Shown: one piece after another, positions 41,621 through 48,636 of the stretch
How the letters are laid out: each line of letters opens with the position of its first letter
How positions within the stretch are numbered: position 1 is the first letter of the stretch
Assembly (NCBI RefSeq): GCF_003367395.1
Contig: NZ_CP031417.1
Span: 4,216,001 to 4,280,000, forward strand
DNA: 64,000 nt
Reading direction: 5' to 3'
Source of the DNA: Pseudolabrys taiwanensis
GTDB taxonomy: Bacteria > Pseudomonadota > Alphaproteobacteria > Rhizobiales > Xanthobacteraceae
The notes under the pieces: generated by a model
The model's database searches: none
Told to the model about the DNA's origin: nothing
What the model saw: only the letters and a program-made list of their open reading frames with translations
Translations under genes and position numbers: made by a program

Positions 41621-42004
41621 ATGGCGACGAAGGTATGGCTTCTGGCCGCGGTCCTGATGGCGCTGATCGCTGGCGCACCGGCCCATGCGAAGTCAGGCGG
41701 CGCAACGGTCCGCCTGACCGTCGGTGAGTCAACGATGGTGACGCTCGCATCCAACCCCTCCACCGGCTACGGATGGCGCATAAACACCGCGCGTAGCGTC
41801 AATCTCGGCGCCGTGGCGGTCGAGGAGATCGGTTATCAGTCGGGACCCGGCCAGATGCCGGGCGCGCCCGGCGTGCATCGCTGGCGCGTCACGGCGAAAG
41901 CACCCGGCGGCGTCAAGATCGTGTTCGACTATGCCCGGCCTTGGGAGCACGTCGCGCCGGCCAATCGCTATACGTTGCGGGTGAAGATCAGCGGCGCGCG
42001 CTAA
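41621..42004 (+). CDS. Chagasin-type (I42) protease inhibitor
   Basis: A 127-residue exported protein with a signal peptide (MATKVWLLAAVLMALIAGAPAHA) and an Ig-like inhibitor domain. The three chagasin loops are recognisable: NPSTGYGW, GAPGVHRWRV and YARPWEH. Such proteins inhibit papain-type cysteine proteases. GGAGGAG lies six bases before the ATG at 41621; an upstream in-frame ATG at 41513 would hide the signal peptide. It follows the anti-sigma gene after 149 bases and could belong to the same stress unit. Confidence 0.85.
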   Translation: MATKVWLLAAVLMALIAGAPAHAKSGGATVRLTVGESTMVTLASNPSTGYGWRINTARSVNLGAVAVEEIGYQSGPGQMPGAPGVHRWRVTAKAPGGVKIVFDYARPWEHVAPANRYTLRVKISGAR

Positions 42005-42044
42005 AGCCATCGCCGGCGCGCCGCGGGCCGTATATACCGCAGGC

Positions 42045-42953
42045 ATGACCACGCACACGCCCGGCCGGAGCGGGCGCGACCATGTGATGGCCGGCATCGG
42101 TCTGATGCTGACCGGCATCTTCTTCTTCGCGCTCAACGACGCGCTGGGGAAGTGGCTGGTGGCGACTTATTCGGTCGGCCAGCTCCTCCTGATCCGCAGC
42201 GTTGCGGCCCTCGTCATCCTTGTGCCGTTCATGCGCGGCGACAACCTGCGCGCATTCCGGCGGATGCCGCGACCCGGCATCCAGCTGTTGCGCGCCGCCT
42301 TCGCAACCTTCGAGGTTGGCTGCTTCTATCTGGCGCTGGCTTATATGCCGCTCGCCGATGTGATGACGTTCTATCTGGCTGGGCCGATCTACGTCACGGC
42401 ATTGTCGCCTTGGCTGCTTGGCGAACGCGTCGGCTGGCGGCAGTGGCTCGCGGTCGTCGCCGGGTTTGCCGGCGTGATGATCGCGCTCAATCCGTCGGCC
42501 GGCTCGTTCACGCCGGCGGCGCTGGTGGCGATCGCCGGCAGCCTGTCGTTCTCGCTGCTGATGATCTGCACCCGGCTGGTGCGCGGCACGTCCGACCTCG
42601 TGCTGGTGACGACGCAGACGGCCGGGGCGCTGGTGTTCGGTGCGGTGACGGCGCCATTCACCTGGGTGGCCTTGGACATGCGCGACGCGCTGCTCCTGGC
42701 GTTACTCGGCGCCACCGCACTGTTTGCGCATGTCTGCGTCAACCGCTCGCTCAAGCTCGCGCCGGCCTCGGTCGTGGTGCCCTATCAGTATTCGACGATC
42801 TTCTGGGCGGTCATTCTCGGCTTCATTTTCTTCGGCGATATTCCGCGCCTGTCCGTGCTCGTCGGCGCGGCGATCATCATCGCCGCCGGCATCTACATCT
42901 TCTTGCACGAGCGCAAAACCTCGAAGGATCTGGCGCTGATCGAGCCGCCTTGA
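42045..42953 (+). CDS. EamA-family transporter
   Basis: A 302-residue ten-helix DMT carrier. First repeat: MAGIGLMLTGIFFFALNDAL, GKWLVATYSVGQLLLIRS; second repeat: AIAGSLSFSLLMICTRLVRG. The helix-4 region YLALAYMPLADVMTFYLAGP resembles RhaT/YdcZ-like metabolite exporters. The substrate is unknown. It ends just before a hairpin shared with the convergent GNAT gene. Confidence 0.87.
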   Translation: MTTHTPGRSGRDHVMAGIGLMLTGIFFFALNDALGKWLVATYSVGQLLLIRSVAALVILVPFMRGDNLRAFRRMPRPGIQLLRAAFATFEVGCFYLALAYMPLADVMTFYLAGPIYVTALSPWLLGERVGWRQWLAVVAGFAGVMIALNPSAGSFTPAALVAIAGSLSFSLLMICTRLVRGTSDLVLVTTQTAGALVFGAVTAPFTWVALDMRDALLLALLGATALFAHVCVNRSLKLAPASVVVPYQYSTIFWAVILGFIFFGDIPRLSVLVGAAIIIAAGIYIFLHERKTSKDLALIEPP

Positions 42954-42960
42954 AACGACG

Positions 42961-42987
42961 ATGGCCGGGCATTGAAGGCCCGGCCAT
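42961..42987. terminator. Hairpin between the EamA and GNAT genes, probably bidirectional
   Basis: ATGGCCGGGC-attgaag-GCCCGGCCAT: ten perfect pairs between two convergent genes. It is the cleanest copy of the GGCCGGG hairpin repeat. There is no T-run, so termination would not be classical. Confidence 0.5.
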
Positions 42988-43014
42988 CATATCGCTGTCG
43001 TCATGCCGTGCGCT

Positions 43015-43602
43015 TCACGACACCCGTCCCCACTCCTTGAGCGCGGACCAGATGCGCCGCTCGAGCCGGAACCGGTCGATCGGCGCCGACGAGTTGATGG
43101 CGCGGATGCGGTAAAGACCGACGCCGGTCCACTGGAAACCGCACTTCTCCAGCACGCGGCGCGAGGCCGGGTTGGTGACGCGCGCGCCGGCTTGCAGCGC
43201 CTCGTGCGCGAGATCGGTGAAGGCGTAGTCGATCACGGCATGCACCGCCTCGGTGGCATAGCCCTTGCCCCAGTACGGGGCGCCGAGCCAGTAACCGATC
43301 TCCGGCGTGCCGTCCTGATTCATCAGCCCGCAGGCGCCGATGATCGTGTCATCGTGCAGCGTGATCAGAAACGCCGCTTCGCCGCCGGTCTTGTTGACGC
43401 CGGTAATAAAACCCTCGGCATCCGAAACCTTGTACGGATGCGGAATGCGCGCGGTGTTTTCGGCGATGCGGCGGTCGTTGGCGAGCGCGGCTACCGTTTT
43501 AGCGTCCTCGAGGCGCGGGGCACGCAGAGCAAGCCGCTTGGTCTCGAGGACGGGGATACTCGCTTCCCGGAAGCTCCCGGGTGAGATTTCCAGCAGTGTC
43601 AT
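43015..43602 (-). CDS. GNAT-family N-acetyltransferase (RimJ-like)
   Basis: A 195-residue acetyltransferase. The pattern LETKRLALRAPRLEDAKTVA opens the domain; IIGACGLMN, EIGYWLGAPYWGKGYATEAV (acetyl-CoA loop) and VLEKCGFQWTGVGLY are typical of the RimJ/RimL group acting on protein N-termini or small amines. The start at 43602 fits the family; the longer frame to 43734 has no domain. In related genomes this gene lies between rpmA and obgE; here 4.3 kb of other genes follow before obgE. Confidence 0.88.
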   Translation of the reverse strand: MTLLEISPGSFREASIPVLETKRLALRAPRLEDAKTVAALANDRRIAENTARIPHPYKVSDAEGFITGVNKTGGEAAFLITLHDDTIIGACGLMNQDGTPEIGYWLGAPYWGKGYATEAVHAVIDYAFTDLAHEALQAGARVTNPASRRVLEKCGFQWTGVGLYRIRAINSSAPIDRFRLERRIWSALKEWGRVS

Positions 43603-43650
43603 GGCGCAGGCTCCAGGTTCACCGGCGCGACTGCCGCACCGGAAAAGCGA

Positions 43651-43682
43651 AGAGGGGGAGCCGGTCACCCGTCTCCCCCTCT
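43651..43682 (-). terminator. Candidate terminator after rpmA
   Basis: On the minus strand AGAGGGGGAG...CTCCCCCTCT forms a ten-pair stem with a 12-base loop, followed by TCGCTTTTCC. It lies between rpmA and the GNAT gene. The T-run is weak. Confidence 0.5.
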
Positions 43683-43748
43683 CGGAGCCCGTTTTGGGCC
43701 CGCCGGATCGACTTAGGTGACCGGCGGACCTCAATTTTGGTCTACCGT

Positions 43749-44018
43749 TTATTCGGCCGCTGCTTCCATCGGTACGATGGACACGTAGGTGCGGCCTTTG
43801 GCTTTGGTAGCGAACTGAACTTTGCCGTCGACGAGCGCGAAAAGCGTATGGTCCTTGCCCATGCCGACGTTAAGGCCGGGATGCCACACGGTGCCGCGCT
43901 GACGGATGAGAATGTTGCCGGCGAAAGCAACTTCGCCGCCGGCCTTCTTCAGGCCAAGGCGACGGCCGTCCGAATCACGACCGTTACGCGAAGAACCGCC
44001 TGCTTTTTTGTGAGCCAT
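43749..44018 (-). CDS. rpmA: 50S ribosomal protein L27
   Basis: An 89-residue ribosomal protein. It begins [20 protein letters not shown], the flexible N-terminal arm that reaches the peptidyl-transferase centre; no Firmicute-type cleavable leader is present. The core [25 protein letters not shown] is typical. It follows rplU after 78 bases. Confidence 0.97.
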   Translation of the reverse strand: MAHKKAGGSSRNGRDSDGRRLGLKKAGGEVAFAGNILIRQRGTVWHPGLNVGMGKDHTLFALVDGKVQFATKAKGRTYVSIVPMEAAAE

Positions 44019-44096
44019 CGTAAATCTCTCGAATTCGTCGTGAACTAACTACACCGATTCCGTGACGGAATCACTTCACTTCTTGTCAGCCCGAGC

Positions 44097-44495
44097 CTAT
44101 TCGGCGGCCTGTGTGGCTTCCGGAGCGGCTTTCGGCTTCGCGACGCGCTTGGCGCGCGGCGGCGGAGTCTGCGACGGCTTGGCGCCGTCCGTCAGAATCT
44201 CGGTGATGCGGACCACCGAGAAATCGTGGCGGTAACCACGCTTGCGGCGCGAATTCTTGCGGCGGCGCTTCTTGAACGCGATGACCTTGTCACCGCGCTC
44301 GTGCTGCAACAGCTCGCCAGCGACCGTGGCGCCCTGAACCGTCGGCACGCCGACCGTCGGGGTATCGCCGCCGACAAGCAGAACTTCGCCGAACTCAACA
44401 ACCTGGCCGGGTTCGGCCGCGACGCGGTCGATCCGGATGACATCTTCCGGGGCGACGCGGTACTGCTTGCCGCCCGTTTTGATGACTGCGAACAT
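44097..44495 (-). CDS. rplU: 50S ribosomal protein L21
   Basis: A 132-residue protein: MFAVIKTGGKQYRVAPEDVI at the start, KVIAFKKRRRKNSRRKRGYR in the rRNA-binding part, and an alphaproteobacterial Ala/Pro/Lys-rich C-terminal extension (about residues 105-132). It heads the rplU-rpmA operon. The 200 bases upstream, to the kdpE stop, are free of genes and should carry the promoter. Confidence 0.96.
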   Translation of the reverse strand: MFAVIKTGGKQYRVAPEDVIRIDRVAAEPGQVVEFGEVLLVGGDTPTVGVPTVQGATVAGELLQHERGDKVIAFKKRRRKNSRRKRGYRHDFSVVRITEILTDGAKPSQTPPPRAKRVAKPKAAPEATQAAE

Positions 44496-44707
44496 CGTTT
44501 TTGTCCTTAAGTGTTCGTTTTTCCGGCCTCGGAATAGCCCGGGCCGGCTTCTTTCAGTCGGGTTTTTACGTGTGTTTTGAGGGGCTTAAGCCCACACAAA
44601 AGCACGCAGACCCTTGCGGGCCCGCGCTTGTGGGCCTCATATGCGCGGAAAGGCGCAAAGAGTCAAGGAAACCCGGCGTTTTCAGGCTCTTGCCGGTTCC
44701 GCGGCAC

Positions 44708-45463
44708 TCAGGTCTCGGACTTGACCGGGGCGGCGGCGACCGGGGGGCGTGGCCAGGCGCCGACGCTCTCACTTTCCCCCGCGAGGCGGTAGCCGACGCC
44801 GAGCTCGGTGACCAGGATCTTCGGCGAGTCGGGCAGCGGTTCGATCTTCTGGCGCAGCTTGCGCACGAAGATGCGGAGATAATGCGTGTCGTGGACGTGG
44901 ATTGAGCCCCACACCTCGCGCAGCAGGTGCTGGTGCGTGACCACATTGCCCGCGTGCTGCGCCAGCACTTGGAGCAGCCGGTATTCCTTCGGTGTCAGCG
45001 TCAGTCGCTGACCGTTGAGCGTGACGACGCGGGCAGCGAGATCGATGGTCAGCGGCCCGACCGTGACAGTCGGTTCGCCGCTCTGCGCGCGCGACTGGCG
45101 GCGCAGCGCGACGCGCACGCGGGCGAGCAGCTCGGCCATGCCGAACGGCTTCACCACATAATCGTCGGCGCCAAGCTCCAGCAGTCGCACCTTCTCCGCT
45201 TCGGTGGAGCGCACCGACAGAACGATGATCGGCACTGTGGACCAGGAGCGGATGCGCTCGACCACTTCGGCGCCGTCCATGTCGGGCAGGCCGAGGTCGA
45301 CGATGACGAGGTCGACCGGACGCAAGGTGGTGGAACGGATGGCGTCGGCGCCGGTGCCGGCTTCGTTCACCACGAAGCCGTTGAGCTCGAAGCCCGTGCG
45401 CAGAAAGCGCCGGATCTGGATTTCGTCGTCGACGATCAGAACGATGGGAGCGGGTTCACTCAT
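44708..45463 (-). CDS. kdpE: KdpE-like response regulator
   Basis: A 251-residue OmpR-class regulator. The receiver domain begins IVLIVDDEIQIRRFLRTGFE; the phosphoacceptor Asp is in VIVDLGLPDMDG and the Lys in DDYVVKPFGMAELLARV. The winged-helix domain carries LTLTPKEYRLLQVLAQHAGN, VVTHQHLLREVWG and THYLRIFVRKLRQKIE. Closest in pattern to KdpE. The start overlaps the sensor gene by eight bases. No kdpFABC potassium pump genes are in the window, so the target is unclear. Confidence 0.88.
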   Translation of the reverse strand: MSEPAPIVLIVDDEIQIRRFLRTGFELNGFVVNEAGTGADAIRSTTLRPVDLVIVDLGLPDMDGAEVVERIRSWSTVPIIVLSVRSTEAEKVRLLELGADDYVVKPFGMAELLARVRVALRRQSRAQSGEPTVTVGPLTIDLAARVVTLNGQRLTLTPKEYRLLQVLAQHAGNVVTHQHLLREVWGSIHVHDTHYLRIFVRKLRQKIEPLPDSPKILVTELGVGYRLAGESESVGAWPRPPVAAAPVKSET

Positions 45464-47009
45464 CTGCGTCAGCTTCCAGTTGCGGAACATTGGCCTGTGT
45501 AACAGGCAGCTCGATGCTGACGGTGGTGCCGAGGTCCGGCCCCTCGCTGTCGGCGTGCATCGTGCCACCATTGGCGGCGATAAAGGCGTTGGCGATCCAG
45601 AGACCGAGCCCGGAGCCCGATGTCGTCGCGGCGAGTCGTTCGCCACGGACGAAGCGGTCCCACATCCGGTTCTGCTCGTCGGCGGTGAGGCCGGCACCTT
45701 GGTCGGTGACGCTTAGCACGATGCGCCGGTCATGCGCCCGCACCGCGACGAAGATGCGCGAGCCGGGCTGCGAATACTTCACCGCGTTGTCGAAAATCTG
45801 CACCAGCGCTTGTTGGACCAGCACCGGGTCGACGTGAACGAGCGGCGGATCGGACGGCAGGTCGAGCGTCAGGCGGCGGTCCGCGAGCCTGCGGCCGCAG
45901 CGCTCAACCGCTGAATTGACGATGTCGGCCGGATCGGCCCATTCCAGGCGTGGCCGGATACCGTTGCTGCTGATGCGCGTGGCATCGAGCAGATTTTGGA
46001 TGTCGTTGTTGAGCCGCTCGGCTTCGTCGCGCACATCGTGCACGAGGGCCTTCAGTTTCTTCTCGTTCTGCAGCGCGGGCGCCCCACTGAGCACGGTCGC
46101 GGCACCGAGGATCGAGGCGAGCGGGGTCCGCAATTCGTGGCTGACCGAGCCGATCAGGGCCTCGCGCAGCTGTTCCGTCTGAGCGCGCATGCGCGCTTCG
46201 CTGATGGCGTGCGCGACGCCCAAGCGCTCGAGCGTAGCGGTGGCGTCCGCCAGGACGGCGTCGATCCGGCTGCGCAGCTCATCCATGGCCGGCTTTGATT
46301 GCCGGCCGAGGTCCACGGCGATGACGCCGAACTCCAAGCTCTGCGGCGACACCGCCCGCACCAGCCACGTGCCGCCGGCTCCATCCTGCACCGTCGCCGC
46401 TGCGGCGCCATTGCGCCGGCCGCTGGCGATCGCTTCGACCTCGGCGCGGACCGTCTCGGGCACTTTGGCGCTGGCGCGGCGGTTGATTTCCGCTGTCGGC
46501 TCGCGCGCGCTGCCGAACCAGACCACCTTGCGTTGGAGCACCGTCGTTAAGTGGTCCTCGATCGCGGCATGAATATCGGAGACGTCGAACGCCACCGCCA
46601 GCCGGCGGGAGAAGGCGTAGAGATCGCGCAGGTCGATCTCGCGCTGATGGGCGAGTTCCAATTGCCGTCTCAGGCGGGCCGCGAGCTGACTCACCACGGT
46701 CGCCGTGATGACATACAGGATGAGATTGATGATTTCCTGCGGGTCGCGGATCTCGAAGCTGAACAGCGGATCGAAGAACAGGTAGGCCGACGCCGCGACG
46801 CCGAGCACGGCGGCGAAAAGCGCGGCCGGCATTCCCCAGCGCAAAGCCGCGATCAGGACCGGAATAAGATAGACAATGCTGCCGCGGGTCAGCCCGGCCT
46901 TCAGGATCAGGATCAAAAGCACTGCCGTAGTGACGGCGACGAGCGCGAAGGTCAGCGTCAGGCCGCGGGCCTCGCTCGAAATGCGGTTGGAGTTCGAAAC
47001 GTTGGCCAT
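45456..47009 (-). CDS. KdpD-like sensor histidine kinase lacking the N-terminal KdpD and USP domains
   Basis: A 517-residue membrane kinase. Four membrane helices (about residues 15-110, with the DUF4118 pattern GSIVYLIPVLIAALRWG, MPAALFAAVLGVAASAYLFF) are followed by a GAF-like part (about 140-265) and the kinase core: H-box SVSHELRTPLASILGA, N-box NAVKYS, G-boxes DQGAGL and GSGLGLWIANAF. This is the C-terminal half of KdpD; the usual 400-residue N-terminal cytoplasmic domains that sense K+/c-di-AMP are absent. Upstream of and overlapping kdpE. Confidence 0.85.
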   Translation of the reverse strand: MANVSNSNRISSEARGLTLTFALVAVTTAVLLILILKAGLTRGSIVYLIPVLIAALRWGMPAALFAAVLGVAASAYLFFDPLFSFEIRDPQEIINLILYVITATVVSQLAARLRRQLELAHQREIDLRDLYAFSRRLAVAFDVSDIHAAIEDHLTTVLQRKVVWFGSAREPTAEINRRASAKVPETVRAEVEAIASGRRNGAAAATVQDGAGGTWLVRAVSPQSLEFGVIAVDLGRQSKPAMDELRSRIDAVLADATATLERLGVAHAISEARMRAQTEQLREALIGSVSHELRTPLASILGAATVLSGAPALQNEKKLKALVHDVRDEAERLNNDIQNLLDATRISSNGIRPRLEWADPADIVNSAVERCGRRLADRRLTLDLPSDPPLVHVDPVLVQQALVQIFDNAVKYSQPGSRIFVAVRAHDRRIVLSVTDQGAGLTADEQNRMWDRFVRGERLAATTSGSGLGLWIANAFIAANGGTMHADSEGPDLGTTVSIELPVTQANVPQLEADADE

Positions 47010-47084
47010 CGCTGTTGGTCGAGGTTCCTGACGGGTCCGCAACGGGCGGAATTCACCGGCCGCACGATATTACGATGTCCGCCC

Positions 47085-47113
47085 TTGTCTGTCTTGACTT
47101 GCTTGGTTACATA
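47085..47113 (+). promoter_or_regulatory. Candidate promoter of tRNA-Ser
   Basis: TTGTCT (47085-47090), a 17-base spacer and TACATA (47108-47113) sit about 43 bases before the tRNA. Pattern match only. Confidence 0.35.
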
Positions 47114-47155
47114 GCGCCGTCCGGTAAGGGGTATTTCAGGCCCTTTATGGGCGTC

Positions 47156-47245
47156 GGAGAGGTGGCTGAGCGGTTGAAAGCACCGCACTCGAAATGCGGC
47201 ATACTCGCAAGGGTATCGGGGGTTCGAATCCCTCCCTCTCCGCCA
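47156..47245 (+). tRNA. tRNA-Ser (anticodon CGA)
   Basis: A complete 90-base class II tRNA. The acceptor stem GGAGAGG pairs with CCTCTCC, the D arm GCTGAGCGGTTGAAAGC is normal, the anticodon stem CCGCA/TGCGG encloses CTCGAAA with anticodon CGA at 47190-47192, the long variable arm TACTCGCAAGGGTA marks a serine tRNA, the T arm has GGTTCGAATCC, and CCA is encoded. It reads UCG codons. Confidence 0.97.
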
Positions 47246-47689
47246 ATCGCCTGCCAAGTCATGGCCGAAGATAAATTTCTTGAGAATCAAAGGGTTGGCT
47301 CTGCCCGATTGGGACGCACGGGTGGTGCACCTGGCTTTGGCAAGGACACTGTCGCTGGCGGCATCCCGCGACGGGCAGGATGAGCCGCGCGCTCGTTGGC
47401 GAGAGCGGGATTAAGCTCAGCCTTGGCACGTGCGATCCTGGCGACGCCACGCGGCTCCTCGGTGCCGCTCTCGTGGCGTTTGAGCAGTGGGCCGACGTCC
47501 GGCGGGCCCCGGTCTCTCAGTGAACGCGAGAGGTCAGAATCTCGCCGTCCAGGTCTACGACGGTCTCTCGCTGCAATCTGGAGTGCATCGCTCGGCGATG
47601 CACTTTGAGAAGATTTAGCGCGTCAGCGATCGGCTTCGTTCGGACTCTTATGTTGGTCTTATTCTCGCGCAGGCGCGCGCAGAGATTGC
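47246..47689. other. Gene-free region downstream of tRNA-Ser
   Basis: These 444 bases hold no convincing reading frame on either strand; the frames that exist have the Arg/Ser-rich composition of random GC-rich DNA. A strong hairpin GTGCATCGC-tcg-GCGATGCAC lies at 47583-47603. A region without genes just 3' of a tRNA is a common place for old integration events, but no integrase remnant or repeat of the tRNA end is visible. Confidence 0.5.
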
Positions 47690-48394
47690 TTATAAGCAGG
47701 AGTCCGGTCCATCGATGAGAGGATTGAGCTGCGCAATCCGCCTTAGCGCGGATGGGTCCTCGACGACGATGCCGCGGCCTAAAGTGCGGACGCCATACTT
47801 CTTTAGCGATGAGAAGCTGCGGGAGAGGTTCTCCGGCGTCATGCCGAGCTGGGATGCCAGTGTGCGTTTATCGCAGTGCATCTCTATGACGTATTCACCG
47901 TTGTGTTTGCCGTCTGCCTTGAGAATCCAGGCCGCCAGCCGCTCGGTGCTGGTACGCAGCTTCTCGTTCTTGAGCGCGCGAACAAAGTCGCGATAGCGGT
48001 CCGCCAGTTCGGTGACGATGGCACGTGCGAAGGCGGCATCGCGGTCAAAAACGTCGCGGACGGTTTGCGCCGGCACCATCAGGATCTGCGCCGGCGACAA
48101 GGTGCGCGCCGACTTCAAGTAGACGTCGTCGCGGATGACCGCCGCGAGAATGAACGTCGTCACCGGGCCGATGACGTCGAGTGTCGTCTCGCGGTCGGCG
48201 TGGCGCGCATACAGTTCAACCGTCCCTTCGACGACGATGTGCAGGAAATCGGCCGGATCCCCCTCGGCGATTAGGCTCACATGCGCGGGAAAGCGTTGCA
48301 GGAACGCGGCATTCATCAATGCAGCAAAATTGCTTTCGCCGATGTCGCTGAATAACGGCAGCGCGCGAATGATCGACCCGTCGGACGGACGCAT
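47690..48394 (-). CDS. Crp/Fnr-family regulator of nitrate respiration (NarR-like)
   Basis: A 234-residue regulator. The cyclic-nucleotide-type beta barrel (FPAHVSLIAEGDPADFLHIVVEG, about 35-110) is followed by the dimer helix and an HTH (CDKRTLASQLGMTPENLSRS, FSSLKKYGV, about 175-205). The cluster-binding cysteines of Fnr are absent; Cys appears only at the HTH start and near the end. In Paracoccus and Brucella a cysteine-less member, NarR, is encoded next to narK and activates narKGHJI in response to nitrate or nitrite; the position here is the same. A perfect FNR-type box lies 66 bases upstream of its start. Confidence 0.8.
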   Translation of the reverse strand: MRPSDGSIIRALPLFSDIGESNFAALMNAAFLQRFPAHVSLIAEGDPADFLHIVVEGTVELYARHADRETTLDVIGPVTTFILAAVIRDDVYLKSARTLSPAQILMVPAQTVRDVFDRDAAFARAIVTELADRYRDFVRALKNEKLRTSTERLAAWILKADGKHNGEYVIEMHCDKRTLASQLGMTPENLSRSFSSLKKYGVRTLGRGIVVEDPSALRRIAQLNPLIDGPDSCL

Positions 48395-48459
48395 TGAACT
48401 GTCGCTCCCTTTCGAGCCCCTCGGCTCGTAAACTGATAATGAATGGCCGGGTTGGCGCC

Positions 48460-48473
48460 TTGATAAATATCAA
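48460..48473. promoter_or_regulatory. FNR-type box (perfect)
   Basis: TTGATAAATATCAA matches the TTGAT-N4-ATCAA consensus exactly. Its centre is about 72 bases upstream of the start of the regulator gene, so it could activate that gene from -41.5 with a roughly 30-base leader. Confidence 0.8.
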
Positions 48474-48503
48474 GCAATAGTTTTGTAGAAATCAAACGCA
48501 GTA

Positions 48504-48517
48504 TAGATGAAAATCAA
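48504..48517. promoter_or_regulatory. FNR-type box (one mismatch)
   Basis: TAGATGAAAATCAA has one change from TTGAT-N4-ATCAA. It lies 44 bases centre-to-centre from the perfect box and 47 from the next. Confidence 0.5.
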
Positions 48518-48550
48518 TACTGTGCGTCGCGACAAAACCTTCAGTAGTTT

Positions 48551-48564
48551 TTGATCGACCTCAA
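48551..48564 (+). promoter_or_regulatory. FNR-type box nearest narK (one mismatch)
   Basis: TTGATCGACCTCAA has one change from TTGAT-N4-ATCAA. It is centred about 79 bases before the narK ATG, so activation from -41.5 would give a transcript start near 48599. Confidence 0.55.
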
Positions 48565-48636
48565 AGTAGTCGCGGTAAAATCACGCTCTCTTGCGCCTGA
48601 AAGCTTCGATGTTCCGAAGCAACAGGGGCGCAAGCC

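Noticed and set aside
44496..44707. Autoregulatory leader of rplU
   Set aside because: The leader has some pairing potential (AAGCCCCTC/GGGCTT words), but nothing matches a ribosomal-protein leader that I can name, so no feature was called.
47396..47608. 70-codon plus frame downstream of tRNA-Ser
   Set aside because: Ser/Arg/Leu-rich, no start context and no similarity to any protein I recognise; more likely chance.
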